Positions 11,879 to 20,939 of a stretch of DNA of 54,067 nt are shown piece after piece. Below the pieces are notes generated by a model. That model searched no databases. It saw only the letters and a program-made list of their open reading frames with translations, and was not told where the DNA came from. The stretch covers positions 1 through 54,067 of the forward strand of contig JAPLQY010000079.1 in the NCBI GenBank assembly GCA_026399475.1, written 5' to 3'. This DNA comes from Rhodocyclales bacterium (GTDB lineage: Bacteria > Pseudomonadota > Gammaproteobacteria > Burkholderiales > Rhodocyclaceae). The stretch's first letter is position 1, and each line of letters opens with the position of its first letter. Made by a program: the position numbers and the translations under genes.

Positions 11879-12106
11879 ATGTTCCATGTTCTCGACCATG
11901 CCGGCGTTGTGTATACCGGCGAGCTTTCGCAGGCGACGCAGTACATCATCGAACACTATGGCAATAAGCTCGACGAGGCCATCCGCTCCGGTATCAAGAT
12001 TACCTGGACTGACCCGCTACACCGCTTCAATGAAGAAACGCAAACCATGGCCGGCAACTGGATTCCGGATTTGCGTAGCCAGGGTGAAGCCTGGAAGACT
12101 GGCTGA
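11879..12106 (+). CDS. Small conserved-looking protein of unknown function (75 aa)
   Basis: The protein begins MFHVLDHAGVVYTGELSQAT and ends GEAWKTG. It has no signal peptide, membrane segment or cysteines, and looks like a small soluble mixed alpha/beta protein with many acidic and aromatic residues. Translation is well supported: a perfect AGGAGG lies six bases before the ATG. It stands alone between the kinase operon and a small cysteine-rich protein on the same strand 500 bases away. I do not recognise the family. Confidence 0.75.
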   Translation: MFHVLDHAGVVYTGELSQATQYIIEHYGNKLDEAIRSGIKITWTDPLHRFNEETQTMAGNWIPDLRSQGEAWKTG

Positions 12107-12604
12107 GTTGTCTTCCGCAATGGAAACGGCATCCCCCTCAACTTCCTGCCGAAGGTGCCGATAATGAAATCAACAGAACGTGACGAATCAAGCCGGGACA
12201 GCAAACTGTCGCGTCGAGGAAATACCTGCGGTGCCTGCCTCATTGGAGCAATTGTCGAAACACCGGTTCGCGACCTTAATGCCGCCGTTGTGATCGTTCC
12301 TTGCGAACGAACCTGAAGCGACTGGAAGCGGGCCACATTGAAACCCGGTTCAATCGGGCGACACCGCAGGGCCCCCATTCATGGCTGTCGCACTCCCGGA
12401 AACCTTCACGCAAGGTTTCCGGGAAATCTGTTGGCACCCTTGCCGATATCTCCGGGCTGCGGCCTGACAGAGGAGCAGCAATAAGCGCTGCCGCAGGATT
12501 CGAAGATGAAAAGTGCATTGACTGGGGTGCGGGGGTCAAGGATACTTGAACTACTGCGTTTGAATTTCCCATCTTTGACCAAACCAGGGGAGCGGAGGTA
12601 CACC
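12107..12604. other. Long intergenic region with one perfect hairpin
   Basis: About 500 bases without a supported gene separate two small forward genes. The notable element is the 13-bp hairpin at 12394-12424, listed separately. The final part contains the GGAGG that serves the GTG start at 12605. Short frames in the region have no good start signal and were not called. Confidence 0.4.
12394..12424. other. Perfect 13-bp inverted repeat (stem-loop)
   Basis: The arm TCCCGGAAACCTT (12394-12406), loop CACGC and arm AAGGTTTCCGGGA (12412-12424) form a perfect stem. No T-run follows on either strand, so it is not a standard intrinsic terminator. It could be an attenuating or processing structure, or part of an unannotated RNA. 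Confidence 0.7.
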
Positions 12605-12787
12605 GTGTTCGATTCGCCGATGGAACATTGCCCGGTCTGCGGGCAGATGGTAGCGCTGGACCAGGCCCAGGCCGAGTGCGCACGCAAGCACGGTTGCAGC
12701 CCGGACACGGCATGTCCTCTGCAGAAGTACTTTACGGGTGTCGATTTCAGCCCTGATCAGCTGAAGGAGAAGCGACCCGGCTCCTGA
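12605..12787 (+). CDS. Small cysteine-rich (zinc-ribbon-like) protein, 60 aa, GTG start
   Basis: The protein reads MFDSPMEHCPVCGQ..., with CPVCG, then a Cys in AECARKHGC and another in ACPLQKYF. This arrangement could bind one zinc or a metal cluster. I start at GTG 12605-12607 because GGAGG lies six bases upstream; the longer in-frame reading to 12506 has no ribosome site. CPxCG-type small proteins are common in proteobacteria and mostly uncharacterised. It has no signal peptide, so it is probably cytoplasmic. It is followed by convergent genes on the reverse strand. Confidence 0.7.
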   Translation: MFDSPMEHCPVCGQMVALDQAQAECARKHGCSPDTACPLQKYFTGVDFSPDQLKEKRPGS

Positions 12788-12848
12788 CTCCCGATGAACT
12801 CGACAATGACAGCCTTTCGGTCATCAGTCGACCGCTGTCGGCCGAGAC

Positions 12849-13586
12849 CTAGGGCCGCGTGATCGTTGGCAGCGTTGGCGGTGTCGGCGGTGTTGGCGAG
12901 ATTGGCAAGCCTGGCACGGTTTGCGACGCCGGTCTTGGAATGGAGCCAAAGACCGCAGTCCACAATTCATTCACGCGTGCTTGGGAAACACTGGACGGCT
13001 CAGGCGGAAGCCTTGCCTCGTACTGATTTGCCCATGCCGCCGCGTTTCCATATGCAGTTCTCCAGTTGATGATGACCTGACCGATGACTTCGTCCTGCGT
13101 CGGCACCTGCATCGCGCATACATGGGACTCGTCCTCCCGTTCGAGCTTCATCATGTGGTTCATTTCATTGAGGTCTCTCAAGCTCTCACATCCGTCCTTG
13201 ACATCCATCGCGGTCATCGCGACCAGGACACCGGCTCCCACATAAGGGATGGAAGTACCGGCCATGCTTGAAACGTGTCGCGAAGCATTCCTGAAAACCC
13301 TGCGCGCCAAATTGAACGAGAGTTTTCTCGCGGCCGTGTTCGCGACCCGAACCGTCTGCTTCAACTGGCCGACACTCAATTCGAGATCCCTGTTGGATTT
13401 CTCCAGTGCAAGGATTCTTTCCTCGAGCTCTGCATTGGCCTTTTCCAATATGGCGAATTGATCCTCGGGACTCACCGCGCCTGGACCAGTATCCTCCATG
13501 CTCGCCGCCGGCGCGGACTGCTGTGCATGCGTGAAACTGCTGATCAAAAGAAAGACAATTGCCGATACCGGGATACGCGACATCAT
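12849..13586 (-). CDS. Secreted coiled-coil protein of unknown function
   Basis: The chosen start (ATG-ATG at 13581-13586) gives a clean signal peptide (SRIPVSAIVFLLISSFTHAQQ region). A predicted coiled coil follows, rich in Glu/Lys/Leu heptads (EKANAELEERILALEKSN onward). The middle contains a hydrophobic glycine-rich patch (SIPYVGAGVLVAMTAM) that may be membrane-associated. Two cysteines, in KDGCESL and SHVCAMQ, could form a disulfide. The C-terminal tail is proline/threonine rich (PISPTPPTPPTLPT). The longer upstream reading would bury the signal peptide and is not supported. I do not recognise the family; an envelope location is inferred. Confidence 0.65.
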   Translation of the reverse strand: MMSRIPVSAIVFLLISSFTHAQQSAPAASMEDTGPGAVSPEDQFAILEKANAELEERILALEKSNRDLELSVGQLKQTVRVANTAARKLSFNLARRVFRNASRHVSSMAGTSIPYVGAGVLVAMTAMDVKDGCESLRDLNEMNHMMKLEREDESHVCAMQVPTQDEVIGQVIINWRTAYGNAAAWANQYEARLPPEPSSVSQARVNELWTAVFGSIPRPASQTVPGLPISPTPPTPPTLPTITRP

Positions 13587-13727
13587 CGAACCGCGCGAGA
13601 ACCTGCGGCCCTTCGCTGACGACAAAAAAGACCTGCTCTCTGCATTCGCGAGTAGCTCCGGTTTCGTCCTGGTCAACATTCCCCGCGGATGTCCTGAATT
13701 TTGCGCATAACCGCAGTCGCCCCGACT

Positions 13728-14204
13728 TTATTTGCCCTGTGCCTTGTACCGGGCGATTGCCTTTGCCAGGTCGGCGTATTCCTCGCAGCTCCGGTTGCCG
13801 CAAAGCGCTTCGAGTCGTACGAGATGCTTCTCTGCCTCGAGGGGCTTTTTGTCCATCAGGTAGGCCTCGCCGATATATTCATGAGCCCCCTTGTGTTTCG
13901 GGTCAAGCTTGATCGCAATGTTGTAGTGCTCAAACGCCTTGGGCAGATCGGGCGATGCCTGCTTGCGGTAGGTGTAACCGAGCAGGTTGTGCACATCGGC
14001 GTTGCGCGGCTCCTCCTTTACCGCCAGGCTCAGACTGGCCAAGGCCTTTTTCCAGTCTTTGTCCTTGATGGCCAGCCGCGCCTCATCGAGCGATGAATTT
14101 CCCGAAGGCTGACTCGGGCTGAGCACACTGTCATCGGCTCTCACGGTCGCGACACCGGACACGATCACAAAAAGAACTGCAAGCAATTTTAGAAATGAGC
14201 TCAT
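13728..14204 (-). CDS. Periplasmic TPR-repeat protein
   Basis: The product is about 158 residues. Its N-terminal signal peptide is MSSFLKLLAVLFVIVSGVATVRA. TPR motifs follow (ARLAIKDKDWKKALASLSLAV, VHNLLGYTYRKQ, AFEHYNIAIKLDPKHKGAHEYIGEAYL). Two cysteines in LCGNRSCEEY near the end may form a disulfide. TPR proteins of this size usually mediate protein contacts; the partner is unknown. I start at ATG 14202-14204 with GGAGG nine bases upstream, rather than the longer frame that lacks a signal sequence at its N-terminus. It lies 70 bases after glutamate dehydrogenase on the same strand. Confidence 0.75.
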   Translation of the reverse strand: MSSFLKLLAVLFVIVSGVATVRADDSVLSPSQPSGNSSLDEARLAIKDKDWKKALASLSLAVKEEPRNADVHNLLGYTYRKQASPDLPKAFEHYNIAIKLDPKHKGAHEYIGEAYLMDKKPLEAEKHLVRLEALCGNRSCEEYADLAKAIARYKAQGK

Positions 14205-14274
14205 TGAAGGCTGCCTCCGTTCATTGCATCGGTTGACACTTCGAGATGCTGATACAACACCGTCGACAGCCGGA

Positions 14275-15558
14275 CTACGGATACAGCCCGCGCTGTTCGC
14301 GGGCGGCAAGTACGCGCTGACAGGCAATGATAAACGCCGCCGTCCGAATCGACAATTTGCGTTCCTGTGCCGTCTGCCAGATGGCGTCGAAGGCCTTCAC
14401 CATGATGCTTTCCAGGCGCGCGTTGATTTCTTCTTCACTCCAGAAAAAGCTGGAAAAATCCTGCACCCATTCGAAATAAGACACCGTCACGCCGCCGGCA
14501 TTGGCCAGCACATCCGGAATGACCAGAATATTGCGTTCGTGCAGGATGTCGTCGGCGGCCGGTGTGGTCGGCCCGTTGGCGCCCTCGACAATGATCCGGG
14601 TCCGCAGGCTGCGCGCCCGTTCAGGGGTCACCTGCCCCTCCAGGGCCGCGGGAACGAAATACTCGCACTCGAGCTGCCAGAAGTCGTCTTCGCTGACCGG
14701 CTCGGCGCCGGGAAAGCCGGACAGGCGGCCGTGCAAAGCCGCATGGGCGAGTGCGGCAGGGATGTCTATTCCTGCCGGATTGGCGAGCGTGCTCTCCGCA
14801 TCCTGCAGGGCAATGATCTTTGCGCCGTTCTCGCGGAAAATGCGCGCAGCGACGCCGCCGACATTGCCAAAGCCCTGCACCACGACCCGCGCGCCGGAGA
14901 TCGGGACACCAACGCGCAGGCCGGCTTCGCGAGCGGCGATGTATACGCCACGCCCCGTCGCTTCCTGACGACCCAGCGAGCCACCCAGCGCAATCGGCTT
15001 GCCGGTAACGACACCGCTGGCGGTATGTCCGACGTTCACCGAGTACGTGTCCATCATCCAGGCCATGGTCTGCTCGTTGGTTCCGACATCGGGCGCCGGA
15101 ATATCCCTGTCCGGTCCGATGACGATGCCGATCTCCGATGTATAGCGCCGGGTAATGCGCTCCAGTTCGGCGAGGGAAAATACCCGCGGATCGATGCGGA
15201 CACCTCCTTTGGCGCCGCCGAAGGGCAGATTCAGCGCAGCGTTCTTGATGGTCATCCAGCCGGCCAGTGCCATCACTTCATTCAGCGTCACCGCCGGATG
15301 GAAGCGCACACCGCCCTTGCCCGGGCCGCGCGACAGGCTGTGCTGCACGCGATAGCCTTCGTAATGCGCTATCGTCCCGTCATCGCGGACGATCGGCACA
15401 TCGACAATTACGATACGTTTTGGACGCTTGAGCGTTTCCAGCCAGTGCGCCAGGGACCCCAGATGGGGTGCCGCACGGTCGATCTGCTCGATGAAACTGG
15501 CCCAGGGTTCGGGTCGCAACGGATCGAGATAGGAAAGGCTGCCGTAAGTGCTTGTCAT
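14275..15558 (-). CDS. gdhA: Glutamate dehydrogenase (Glu/Leu/Phe/Val dehydrogenase family)
   Basis: The 427-residue cytoplasmic enzyme interconverts glutamate with 2-oxoglutarate plus ammonia. The catalytic region [11 protein letters not shown]...[11 protein letters not shown] is intact, with the two lysines of the active site. [19 protein letters not shown] and the Rossmann signature [13 protein letters not shown] are typical of the hexameric family of about 420 residues. The substrate preference for glutamate is inferred from overall similarity. The MarR-like gene precedes it by 27 bases on the same strand, so the two may be co-transcribed. Confidence 0.92.
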   Translation of the reverse strand: MTSTYGSLSYLDPLRPEPWASFIEQIDRAAPHLGSLAHWLETLKRPKRIVIVDVPIVRDDGTIAHYEGYRVQHSLSRGPGKGGVRFHPAVTLNEVMALAGWMTIKNAALNLPFGGAKGGVRIDPRVFSLAELERITRRYTSEIGIVIGPDRDIPAPDVGTNEQTMAWMMDTYSVNVGHTASGVVTGKPIALGGSLGRQEATGRGVYIAAREAGLRVGVPISGARVVVQGFGNVGGVAARIFRENGAKIIALQDAESTLANPAGIDIPAALAHAALHGRLSGFPGAEPVSEDDFWQLECEYFVPAALEGQVTPERARSLRTRIIVEGANGPTTPAADDILHERNILVIPDVLANAGGVTVSYFEWVQDFSSFFWSEEEINARLESIMVKAFDAIWQTAQERKLSIRTAAFIIACQRVLAAREQRGLYP

Positions 15559-15585
15559 GGCGGTCGGGTTCCCCGTGGCCTTGTA

Positions 15586-16152
15586 TCAGATGGAAGATGC
15601 CGCCCGCGCGCCCTGATCGTAGCGGCCGGACAGGGTGCGCAACAGGCGTGCGAGTTCGCCCAGGCGCAGGTTCTCTTCTTCGGCGCCGGAAAATCCCGGC
15701 ATCAGACAGGCCTCGCGCACTTCGCGATACCTCTCGCAGAGCGCCTGTCCCGTTTCGGTGGTCGACCAGAACACTTCCTTGCCGCGCCGGTTTCCTGACA
15801 CCAGACCCAGATTGGCGAGTTTCTTGAGGGCATAGGACACCACATGGCTGTCTTCTATGTTGAGCACGAAGCAGATGTCGGCCAGCTTCTTTTCCCGGCC
15901 ACGATGATTGACGTGATGTACGACGAGGATTTCCGTCTCGGTCATGTCCTTGACCCCCGCGCCGGCCATGCAGCGCGTCATCCAGCGACCGAAGGCGTGG
16001 CTCGCTATGATCAGCCCGAATTCGAGCTCCGACAGCTCCGGGCACTTGTCGGATACCAGGTGTTCGGATGAGACGATGCGGCGCACTTCGGACCCGGCGC
16101 GGGCGCCCGATGCCAAAGAAGTCTTGCTCGTCGTCTTTTTTGCCATGATCAT
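15586..16152 (-). CDS. MarR-like winged-helix transcriptional regulator
   Basis: The 188-residue protein has a winged-helix core around residues 50-150. It includes LTDICF-type helix text (KLADICFVLNIEDSHVVSYA), then a wing-like segment (GLVSGNRRGKEVFWSTTETG). A lysine/serine-rich N-terminal tail may be disordered; translation could start at the first ATG or at the third codon. It is divergent from the TRAP/5-oxoprolinase operon across a 121-base AT-rich gap and lies just upstream of gdhA. Control of either is plausible but unproven. No ligand-binding domain is obvious. Confidence 0.8.
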   Translation of the reverse strand: MIMAKKTTSKTSLASGARAGSEVRRIVSSEHLVSDKCPELSELEFGLIIASHAFGRWMTRCMAGAGVKDMTETEILVVHHVNHRGREKKLADICFVLNIEDSHVVSYALKKLANLGLVSGNRRGKEVFWSTTETGQALCERYREVREACLMPGFSGAEEENLRLGELARLLRTLSGRYDQGARAASSI

Positions 16153-16273
16153 GAGTTCCGGTGTTTGTTCACCAGAATTATTGGAACATTTTATTGACGT
16201 TTTGTAAATGTAATGTTAACGTGTTATCCGTTCTCTCCCTTTTTGCCTGCATTTATTCGTGAGGAATCCGCCG
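16153..16273. promoter_or_regulatory. Divergent AT-rich promoter/operator region
   Basis: This short gap separates the regulator and dctP and is clearly more AT-rich than its surroundings. It contains related words in opposite orientation, ACGTTTT (from about 16196) and TTAACGT (about 16214), which could be regulator half-sites. GAGGAA, seven bases before the ATG at 16274, is the ribosome site of dctP. No promoter start has been established. Confidence 0.5.
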
Positions 16274-17248
16274 ATGAATACCCGCCTTCGCACCCTGTTC
16301 GCTGCACTCGGTTTCGGCTTCACCGCACTCTCCGTTTCCGCCCAAACCAAGTGGGACATGCCTACCGGCTATCCCGCCGCCAACTTCCACACTGAAAACA
16401 TCACCCAGTTCGCCGCCGACGTCGACAAGGCCACCGCCGGCAAGCTCAAAATCACCGTGCATGCCGGCGGTTCGCTGTACAAGGCCAACGAGATCAAGCG
16501 CGCGGTGCAGGGCGGCCAGGCGCAGATCGGCGAAATCATCTTCGGCGGTTACGCTAACGAGAATCCGCTGTTTGGCACCGACAACGTACCCTTCCTGGCA
16601 TCCTCCTACGCCGAGGCCAAAAAGCTCGCGGCAGCCCAGAAGCCGGCGATGGATGCCCTGCTGGCCAAGCAGGGTCTCAAGATTCTGTTCTCCGTGCCCT
16701 GGCCGCCACAAGGAATTTTTTCGGCCAAGCCGATCAACTCCGCAGCCGATCTGAAGGGCGTCAAGTGGCGCGCCTATAGCCCGCAGACCTCACGCATTGC
16801 CGAACTGGTGGGCGCCCAACCGGTCACCATCCAGGCCGCCGAACTCTCGCAGGCACTGGCCACCGGCGCCGTTGCCGCCTTCATCACATCCAGTGCGACC
16901 GGCTACGACGCCAAGGTATGGGAACAGGTCAAGTATTTCTACGATACGCACGCCTGGCTGCCGAAAAACGCGGTGCTGGTCTCGCAGAAAGCCTTCGATA
17001 CGCTCGACAAATCCACTCAGGATGCCTTGCTGAAAGCCGCTGGCGAGGCCGAAACACGCGGCTGGAAGAGCAGCGAGGAGAAGACGAAATTCTATGTCGA
17101 GCAGCTGACCAAAAACGGCATGGCCGTCGCCGCACCATCGGCGGCACTGAAGGCTGACCTGAAGAAAGTCGGTGACGCCATGATCGGCGAATGGCAGAAG
17201 ACCGCCGGCGCTGAAGGCCAGGCCATCCTCGACGCCTACAGGAAGTAG
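16274..17248 (+). CDS. TRAP transporter periplasmic substrate-binding protein (DctP family)
   Basis: The 324-residue protein has a signal peptide (TLFAALGFGFTALSVSAQ) and a DctP fold of normal length. Family features include the NENPLFGTDNVPFLASSYAEA segment, the conserved arginine in GVKWRAYSPQTSRIAELVGA, and the hinge text ALATGAVAAFITSSATGYDAKVWE. It delivers a carboxylate-bearing ligand to the DctQM permease encoded directly downstream. The attached 5-oxoprolinase genes suggest 5-oxoproline or a similar lactam as ligand, which is an inference. I start at ATG 16274 because GAGGAA precedes it. Confidence 0.92.
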   Translation: MNTRLRTLFAALGFGFTALSVSAQTKWDMPTGYPAANFHTENITQFAADVDKATAGKLKITVHAGGSLYKANEIKRAVQGGQAQIGEIIFGGYANENPLFGTDNVPFLASSYAEAKKLAAAQKPAMDALLAKQGLKILFSVPWPPQGIFSAKPINSAADLKGVKWRAYSPQTSRIAELVGAQPVTIQAAELSQALATGAVAAFITSSATGYDAKVWEQVKYFYDTHAWLPKNAVLVSQKAFDTLDKSTQDALLKAAGEAETRGWKSSEEKTKFYVEQLTKNGMAVAAPSAALKADLKKVGDAMIGEWQKTAGAEGQAILDAYRK

Positions 17249-17256
17249 CCCCGGCC

Positions 17257-17772
17257 ATGCGGCACGTCCTTGACCGGATCTACGGTTCCGCCGCCTGGGC
17301 GGCGGCACTGTTCATGATCGGCACGCTGGCGATGATCCTGCTTTCGGTCACGGGGCGCCTGCTGGATTTCCATGTGCGCGGCACCGATGCCTACGCCGGC
17401 TATTGCATGGCGGCAGCGGCCTTCCTGGCGCTGGCACACACGCTCAAACGCGGCGAACACATCCGGGTGACACTGATCCTCGATCACGCCGGTCCGCGCA
17501 GCCGGCATGCGCTGGAGCTTTGGAGCCACGCCGCCGGCCTGCTCTGCGCGGCCTTGCTGGCCTGGTTCGCGACTCGCCTGGCATGGCAGTCCTTCCAGTT
17601 CAACGATATCTCGCAAGGTACCGATGCGACCCCGCTCTGGATTCCGCAAACGGGCATGGCACTGGGCAGCATGATTTTTGCCGTCGCCATTGCCGACGAA
17701 CTGGTCGCCGTACTGCGCGGCGACAAACTGCGCCATCGTGCCGCCGATAGCGAACCGGCAAGGAGCGAATGA
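17257..17772 (+). CDS. TRAP transporter small permease (DctQ family)
   Basis: The 171-residue inner-membrane protein has four hydrophobic segments (AAWAALFMIGTLAMILLSV, AYAGYCMAAAAFLALAHTL, SHAAGLLCAALLAWFATRL, TGMALGSMIFAVAIADELV). The conserved LKRGEHIRVTLI loop of DctQ proteins follows the second segment. It pairs with the large permease to form the sodium-coupled TRAP channel. It begins eight bases after dctP ends, so the genes are co-transcribed. Confidence 0.9.
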   Translation: MRHVLDRIYGSAAWAAALFMIGTLAMILLSVTGRLLDFHVRGTDAYAGYCMAAAAFLALAHTLKRGEHIRVTLILDHAGPRSRHALELWSHAAGLLCAALLAWFATRLAWQSFQFNDISQGTDATPLWIPQTGMALGSMIFAVAIADELVAVLRGDKLRHRAADSEPARSE

Positions 17773-17884
17773 GCACCCCGCGCCGGGCCGCCCCTAGGAG
17801 GGCGCCTTCAAATCATGGAGCCGCGCAGCGGCGAACCCCAGTCACCCCCTCGCTTGGCGACGGGGCCGGGAGGAGAGCAGTCCA

Positions 17885-19183
17885 ATGGACCTGATGATTA
17901 CTTTGGGCCTGATCCTGGCCCTGTTCGCCCTGCTCGGCAGCGGTATCTGGATCGGTCTTGCCCTGCTCGGCGTCGGCTGGCTGGGCATGGAGTTGTTTAC
18001 GGCCCGAGCCGCCGGCGATGCGATGGCCGTCACGATCTGGGGCGCATCGTCGTCGTGGACCCTGACCGCCCTGCCGATGTTCCTCTGGATGGGCGAAATC
18101 CTGTTTCGTACCCGATTGTCATCCGACATGTTCAAGGGCCTGGCGCCCTGGCTGGAAAAGCTGCCGGGGCGCCTGCTCCATGTCAATGTAATCGGCTGCA
18201 GCATTTTCGCGGCGGTATCGGGATCGTCGGCCGCCACCTGCGCCACCATCGGCAAGATCACCCTGCCCGAGCTGAAGAAGCGCGGCTATCCGGAGGACAT
18301 CACCATCGGTACCCTCGCCGGAGCCGGCACGCTGGGCCTGCTGATTCCGCCGTCGATCATCATGATCGTGTATGGCGTCGCGGCCGAGGTGTCGATCGCC
18401 AAGTTGTTCATCGCCGGCGTGCTGCCGGGCATCATGCTGGCCATCCTGTTCATGGGCTGGATCGTGGTCTGGGCCCTGCTCAACCCAGATGCCGTGCCGC
18501 CCGCAACAGAACAAACCACCTTCGGCCAGAAGATCTATGCATCGCGCCACCTGATCCCTGTCGTGCTGCTGATCGCGCTGGTGCTCGGTTCGATCTATGC
18601 CGGCGTCGCCACGGCGACCGAGGCGGCGGCGCTGGGCGTAGTCGGCAGCCTGCTGCTGGCAGCCGCCCAGGGCTCGATGAGCTGGGACACGTTCCGTGAC
18701 AGCCTGATGGGCGCCACCCGCCTGTATTGCATGATCGCCCTGATCCTCGCCGGCAGTGCCTTCCTGACACTGTCGATGGGCTACATGGGTCTGCCGCGCC
18801 ATCTCGCGGAATGGATCGCCAGCCTCGCCCTCGGCCAGTTCGGCCTGCTTTTCGGCCTGATGATTTTCTTCATCATCCTCGGCTGTTTTCTCGACGGCAT
18901 TTCGATGGTGGTGCTGACCATCGCCGTGATCCAGCCGACGATCGTCGCCGCCGGCATCGACCTGATCTGGTTCGGCGTCTTCCTCGTCGTCGTCGTAGAA
19001 ATGGCGCAGATCACGCCGCCGGTAGGCTTCAACCTGTTCGTCATCCAGGGCATGACGGGCAAGCAACTGCCGTGGATCGCGCGCACTGCCATGCCCGCAT
19101 TTTTCCTCATGGTGGCCGCCGTCGGCCTGCTCTACGCCTTTCCGGCGATCATCACCTGGCTGCCGCAGCGCATGGTGGGATGA
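17885..19183 (+). CDS. TRAP transporter large permease (DctM family)
   Basis: The 432-residue polytopic membrane protein has family signatures GSSAATCATIGKITLPELKKRGY and GTLAGAGTLGLLIPPSIIMIVYG, and TPPVGFNLFVIQGM near the end. It is the main transport subunit of the tripartite system. A purine-rich GGAGGAGAG precedes the ATG. The 112 bases between dctQ and dctM are unusually long for this operon and contain no ORF I can support. The stop overlaps the ATG of pxpB (ATGA), showing translational coupling of uptake to catabolism. Confidence 0.93.
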   Translation: MDLMITLGLILALFALLGSGIWIGLALLGVGWLGMELFTARAAGDAMAVTIWGASSSWTLTALPMFLWMGEILFRTRLSSDMFKGLAPWLEKLPGRLLHVNVIGCSIFAAVSGSSAATCATIGKITLPELKKRGYPEDITIGTLAGAGTLGLLIPPSIIMIVYGVAAEVSIAKLFIAGVLPGIMLAILFMGWIVVWALLNPDAVPPATEQTTFGQKIYASRHLIPVVLLIALVLGSIYAGVATATEAAALGVVGSLLLAAAQGSMSWDTFRDSLMGATRLYCMIALILAGSAFLTLSMGYMGLPRHLAEWIASLALGQFGLLFGLMIFFIILGCFLDGISMVVLTIAVIQPTIVAAGIDLIWFGVFLVVVVEMAQITPPVGFNLFVIQGMTGKQLPWIARTAMPAFFLMVAAVGLLYAFPAIITWLPQRMVG

Positions 19184-19902
19184 AACCGCGCATTCTGGCT
19201 CTCGGCGACGGCGCGCTGACGCTCGAATTCGGTGACCGGATCGATCCTGCGCTCAATGCCCGAGTCATGGCGACGCGCGATGCCCTGGCCGCCCTGAAGA
19301 TTGACGGCATCAGCGACGTGGTGCCCACCTACCGTTCGCTGACCGTGCATTTCGATCCCTTGCGACTGGATCGGAAGGCATTGATCCAACGTCTGCTGGA
19401 GACCGCGCAGGCGCCAAAGCAAGTGTCGGTGATGACAACACGGTGGTTGATCCCCGTGGTCTTCGGCGCGGATTTCGGGCCCGATCTGGCGGAAGTCGCA
19501 CACGCCACCGGGCGTAGCGAAACGTCCGTGATCGACGCGCTGTGCGCGACCGAACTGCGCGTCTTCCTGATCGGCTTCCTGCCGGGTTTTCCCTATCTCG
19601 GCGAGTTGCCGGAATGGCTGCGGCTGCCGCGACGCGCCACGCCGCGCGCCGCCGTTCCGGCCAACAGCCTCGCCATCGCCGGCGCCCAGGCTGCCGTCTA
19701 CCCGTGGCAGAGTCCGGGCGGCTGGCAACTGCTGGGGCGCACGCCGGTGCGCCTGTTCGACCTTGCCGATGCGGCCCGTCCCGCGCTGCTGGCCCCCGGC
19801 GACACCGTGCGCTTCACCCCTGTCAGCCGCGACGAGTTCCAGCGCCTCGCCAGGGCCGTCGCCGCTCGCGAAATCGATTCCGCCAAATGGCGAGCCACGT
19901 GA
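19180..19902 (+). CDS. pxpB: 5-oxoprolinase subunit PxpB (KipI/YbgJ family)
   Basis: This 240-residue subunit belongs to the prokaryotic ATP-dependent 5-oxoprolinase (PxpABC), which opens 5-oxoproline to glutamate. It has the KipI-family text FLIGFLPGFPYLGELPEWLRLPRR-type segment in the middle, and then VPANSLAIAGAQAAVYPWQSPGGW. The ATG overlaps the dctM stop as ATGA. The reading frame is open further upstream but that part is antisense-like and lies inside dctM. The 3' end overlaps pxpC by 16 bases. Confidence 0.92.
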   Translation: MKPRILALGDGALTLEFGDRIDPALNARVMATRDALAALKIDGISDVVPTYRSLTVHFDPLRLDRKALIQRLLETAQAPKQVSVMTTRWLIPVVFGADFGPDLAEVAHATGRSETSVIDALCATELRVFLIGFLPGFPYLGELPEWLRLPRRATPRAAVPANSLAIAGAQAAVYPWQSPGGWQLLGRTPVRLFDLADAARPALLAPGDTVRFTPVSRDEFQRLARAVAAREIDSAKWRAT

Positions 19903-20939
19903 TCGAAATTCTTGACTGTCCGTTGCCGGTGACAATTCAGGATCTCGGTCGCCCCGGCTACCGCCACCTGGGCGTGCCGCTTTCGGGCGCCCTTGATCCG
20001 GAATTTCTGGCCATTGCCAATGCCCTGGCGGGAAATTCGCCGAACACGGCCGCTCTCGAAATTAGCTTGCTCGGCCCCAGGCTGCGGGCCAAAGCGCCGC
20101 TAACCATCGCCTTGGCCGGCGAGTTTTCTGCCCGGATCGAAGCGTGCGACGGGCAATCGCATAGCGTCGGCAACTGGTGCACTCACGCACTCGCCGCGGA
20201 CGAAGTTCTTGTCACCGGCAGTGTGCGCGGCGGCGTCGGCTACCTTGCCGTACGAGGCGGATTTGACCTGCCTCTGGTGCTGGGAAGTCGCTCTACCTAT
20301 GCTCGCGCCGGACTCGGCGGCATCGACGGTCGTGCGCCGGGAAAAGGAGATTGCCTGGGCATCGTGCGCAATGGGAGCCCCTCAGGCCCCACCCCGGCGC
20401 CAGCTTCGCTGCGCTTGCCGCAAGTTCCGGTGCGATCCGGTGGCCCGTTCCGCATCATCCCCGGCCCGCAGCGAGAATACTTTACCGATACCGCATGGGC
20501 GTGCTTGCTCGGCGAAGGATTCACCGTCAGTCGCGAGGCGGACCGCATGGGCCTGCGCCTCGACGGGCCGCGCCTTGAGCATGACCCGGCGCACGGTGCC
20601 GACATCGTCTCGGATGCCGTCACGCCAGGCGTTATCCAGGTGCCCGGCGACGGCCGCCCGATCATCCTGCTGGCCGATTGCCAGACGGTCGGCGGCTATC
20701 CGAAGATTGCCACGGTAATCAGCGCCGACCTGCCACGCCTGGGCCACGCCCTGCCCGGCGAGACGCTGCACTTTGTCGAAGTGAGCATGGCGCAGGCGCT
20801 CGCGGCGCGGCGCCTTGCGGCGAGCGAACTGGCAGAATGCATCGCCAGCATTGTCCAAAACAGCACAGGAGTCGATCTTGACGCCCTGTATGGCGCCAAC
20901 CTGATCGACGGAGTCATCGATGCCCGACAAGCCAATTAA
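19887..20939 (+). CDS. pxpC: 5-oxoprolinase subunit PxpC (KipA/YbgK family)
   Basis: The 350-residue biotin-dependent-carboxylase-like domain protein is characteristic of PxpC. Signatures are TIQDLGRPGYRHLGVPLSGALDP at the start, GGVGYLAVRGGFDLPLVLGSRSTYARAGLGG, then IIPGPQREYF, and DCQTVGGYPKIATVISADLP near the end. It complexes with PxpB. I start at ATG 19887 (MASHVIEI); a GTG four codons later is possible. It overlaps pxpB by 16 bases and pxpA by 20, fitting tight coupling of the three subunits. Confidence 0.92.
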   Translation: MASHVIEILDCPLPVTIQDLGRPGYRHLGVPLSGALDPEFLAIANALAGNSPNTAALEISLLGPRLRAKAPLTIALAGEFSARIEACDGQSHSVGNWCTHALAADEVLVTGSVRGGVGYLAVRGGFDLPLVLGSRSTYARAGLGGIDGRAPGKGDCLGIVRNGSPSGPTPAPASLRLPQVPVRSGGPFRIIPGPQREYFTDTAWACLLGEGFTVSREADRMGLRLDGPRLEHDPAHGADIVSDAVTPGVIQVPGDGRPIILLADCQTVGGYPKIATVISADLPRLGHALPGETLHFVEVSMAQALAARRLAASELAECIASIVQNSTGVDLDALYGANLIDGVIDARQAN

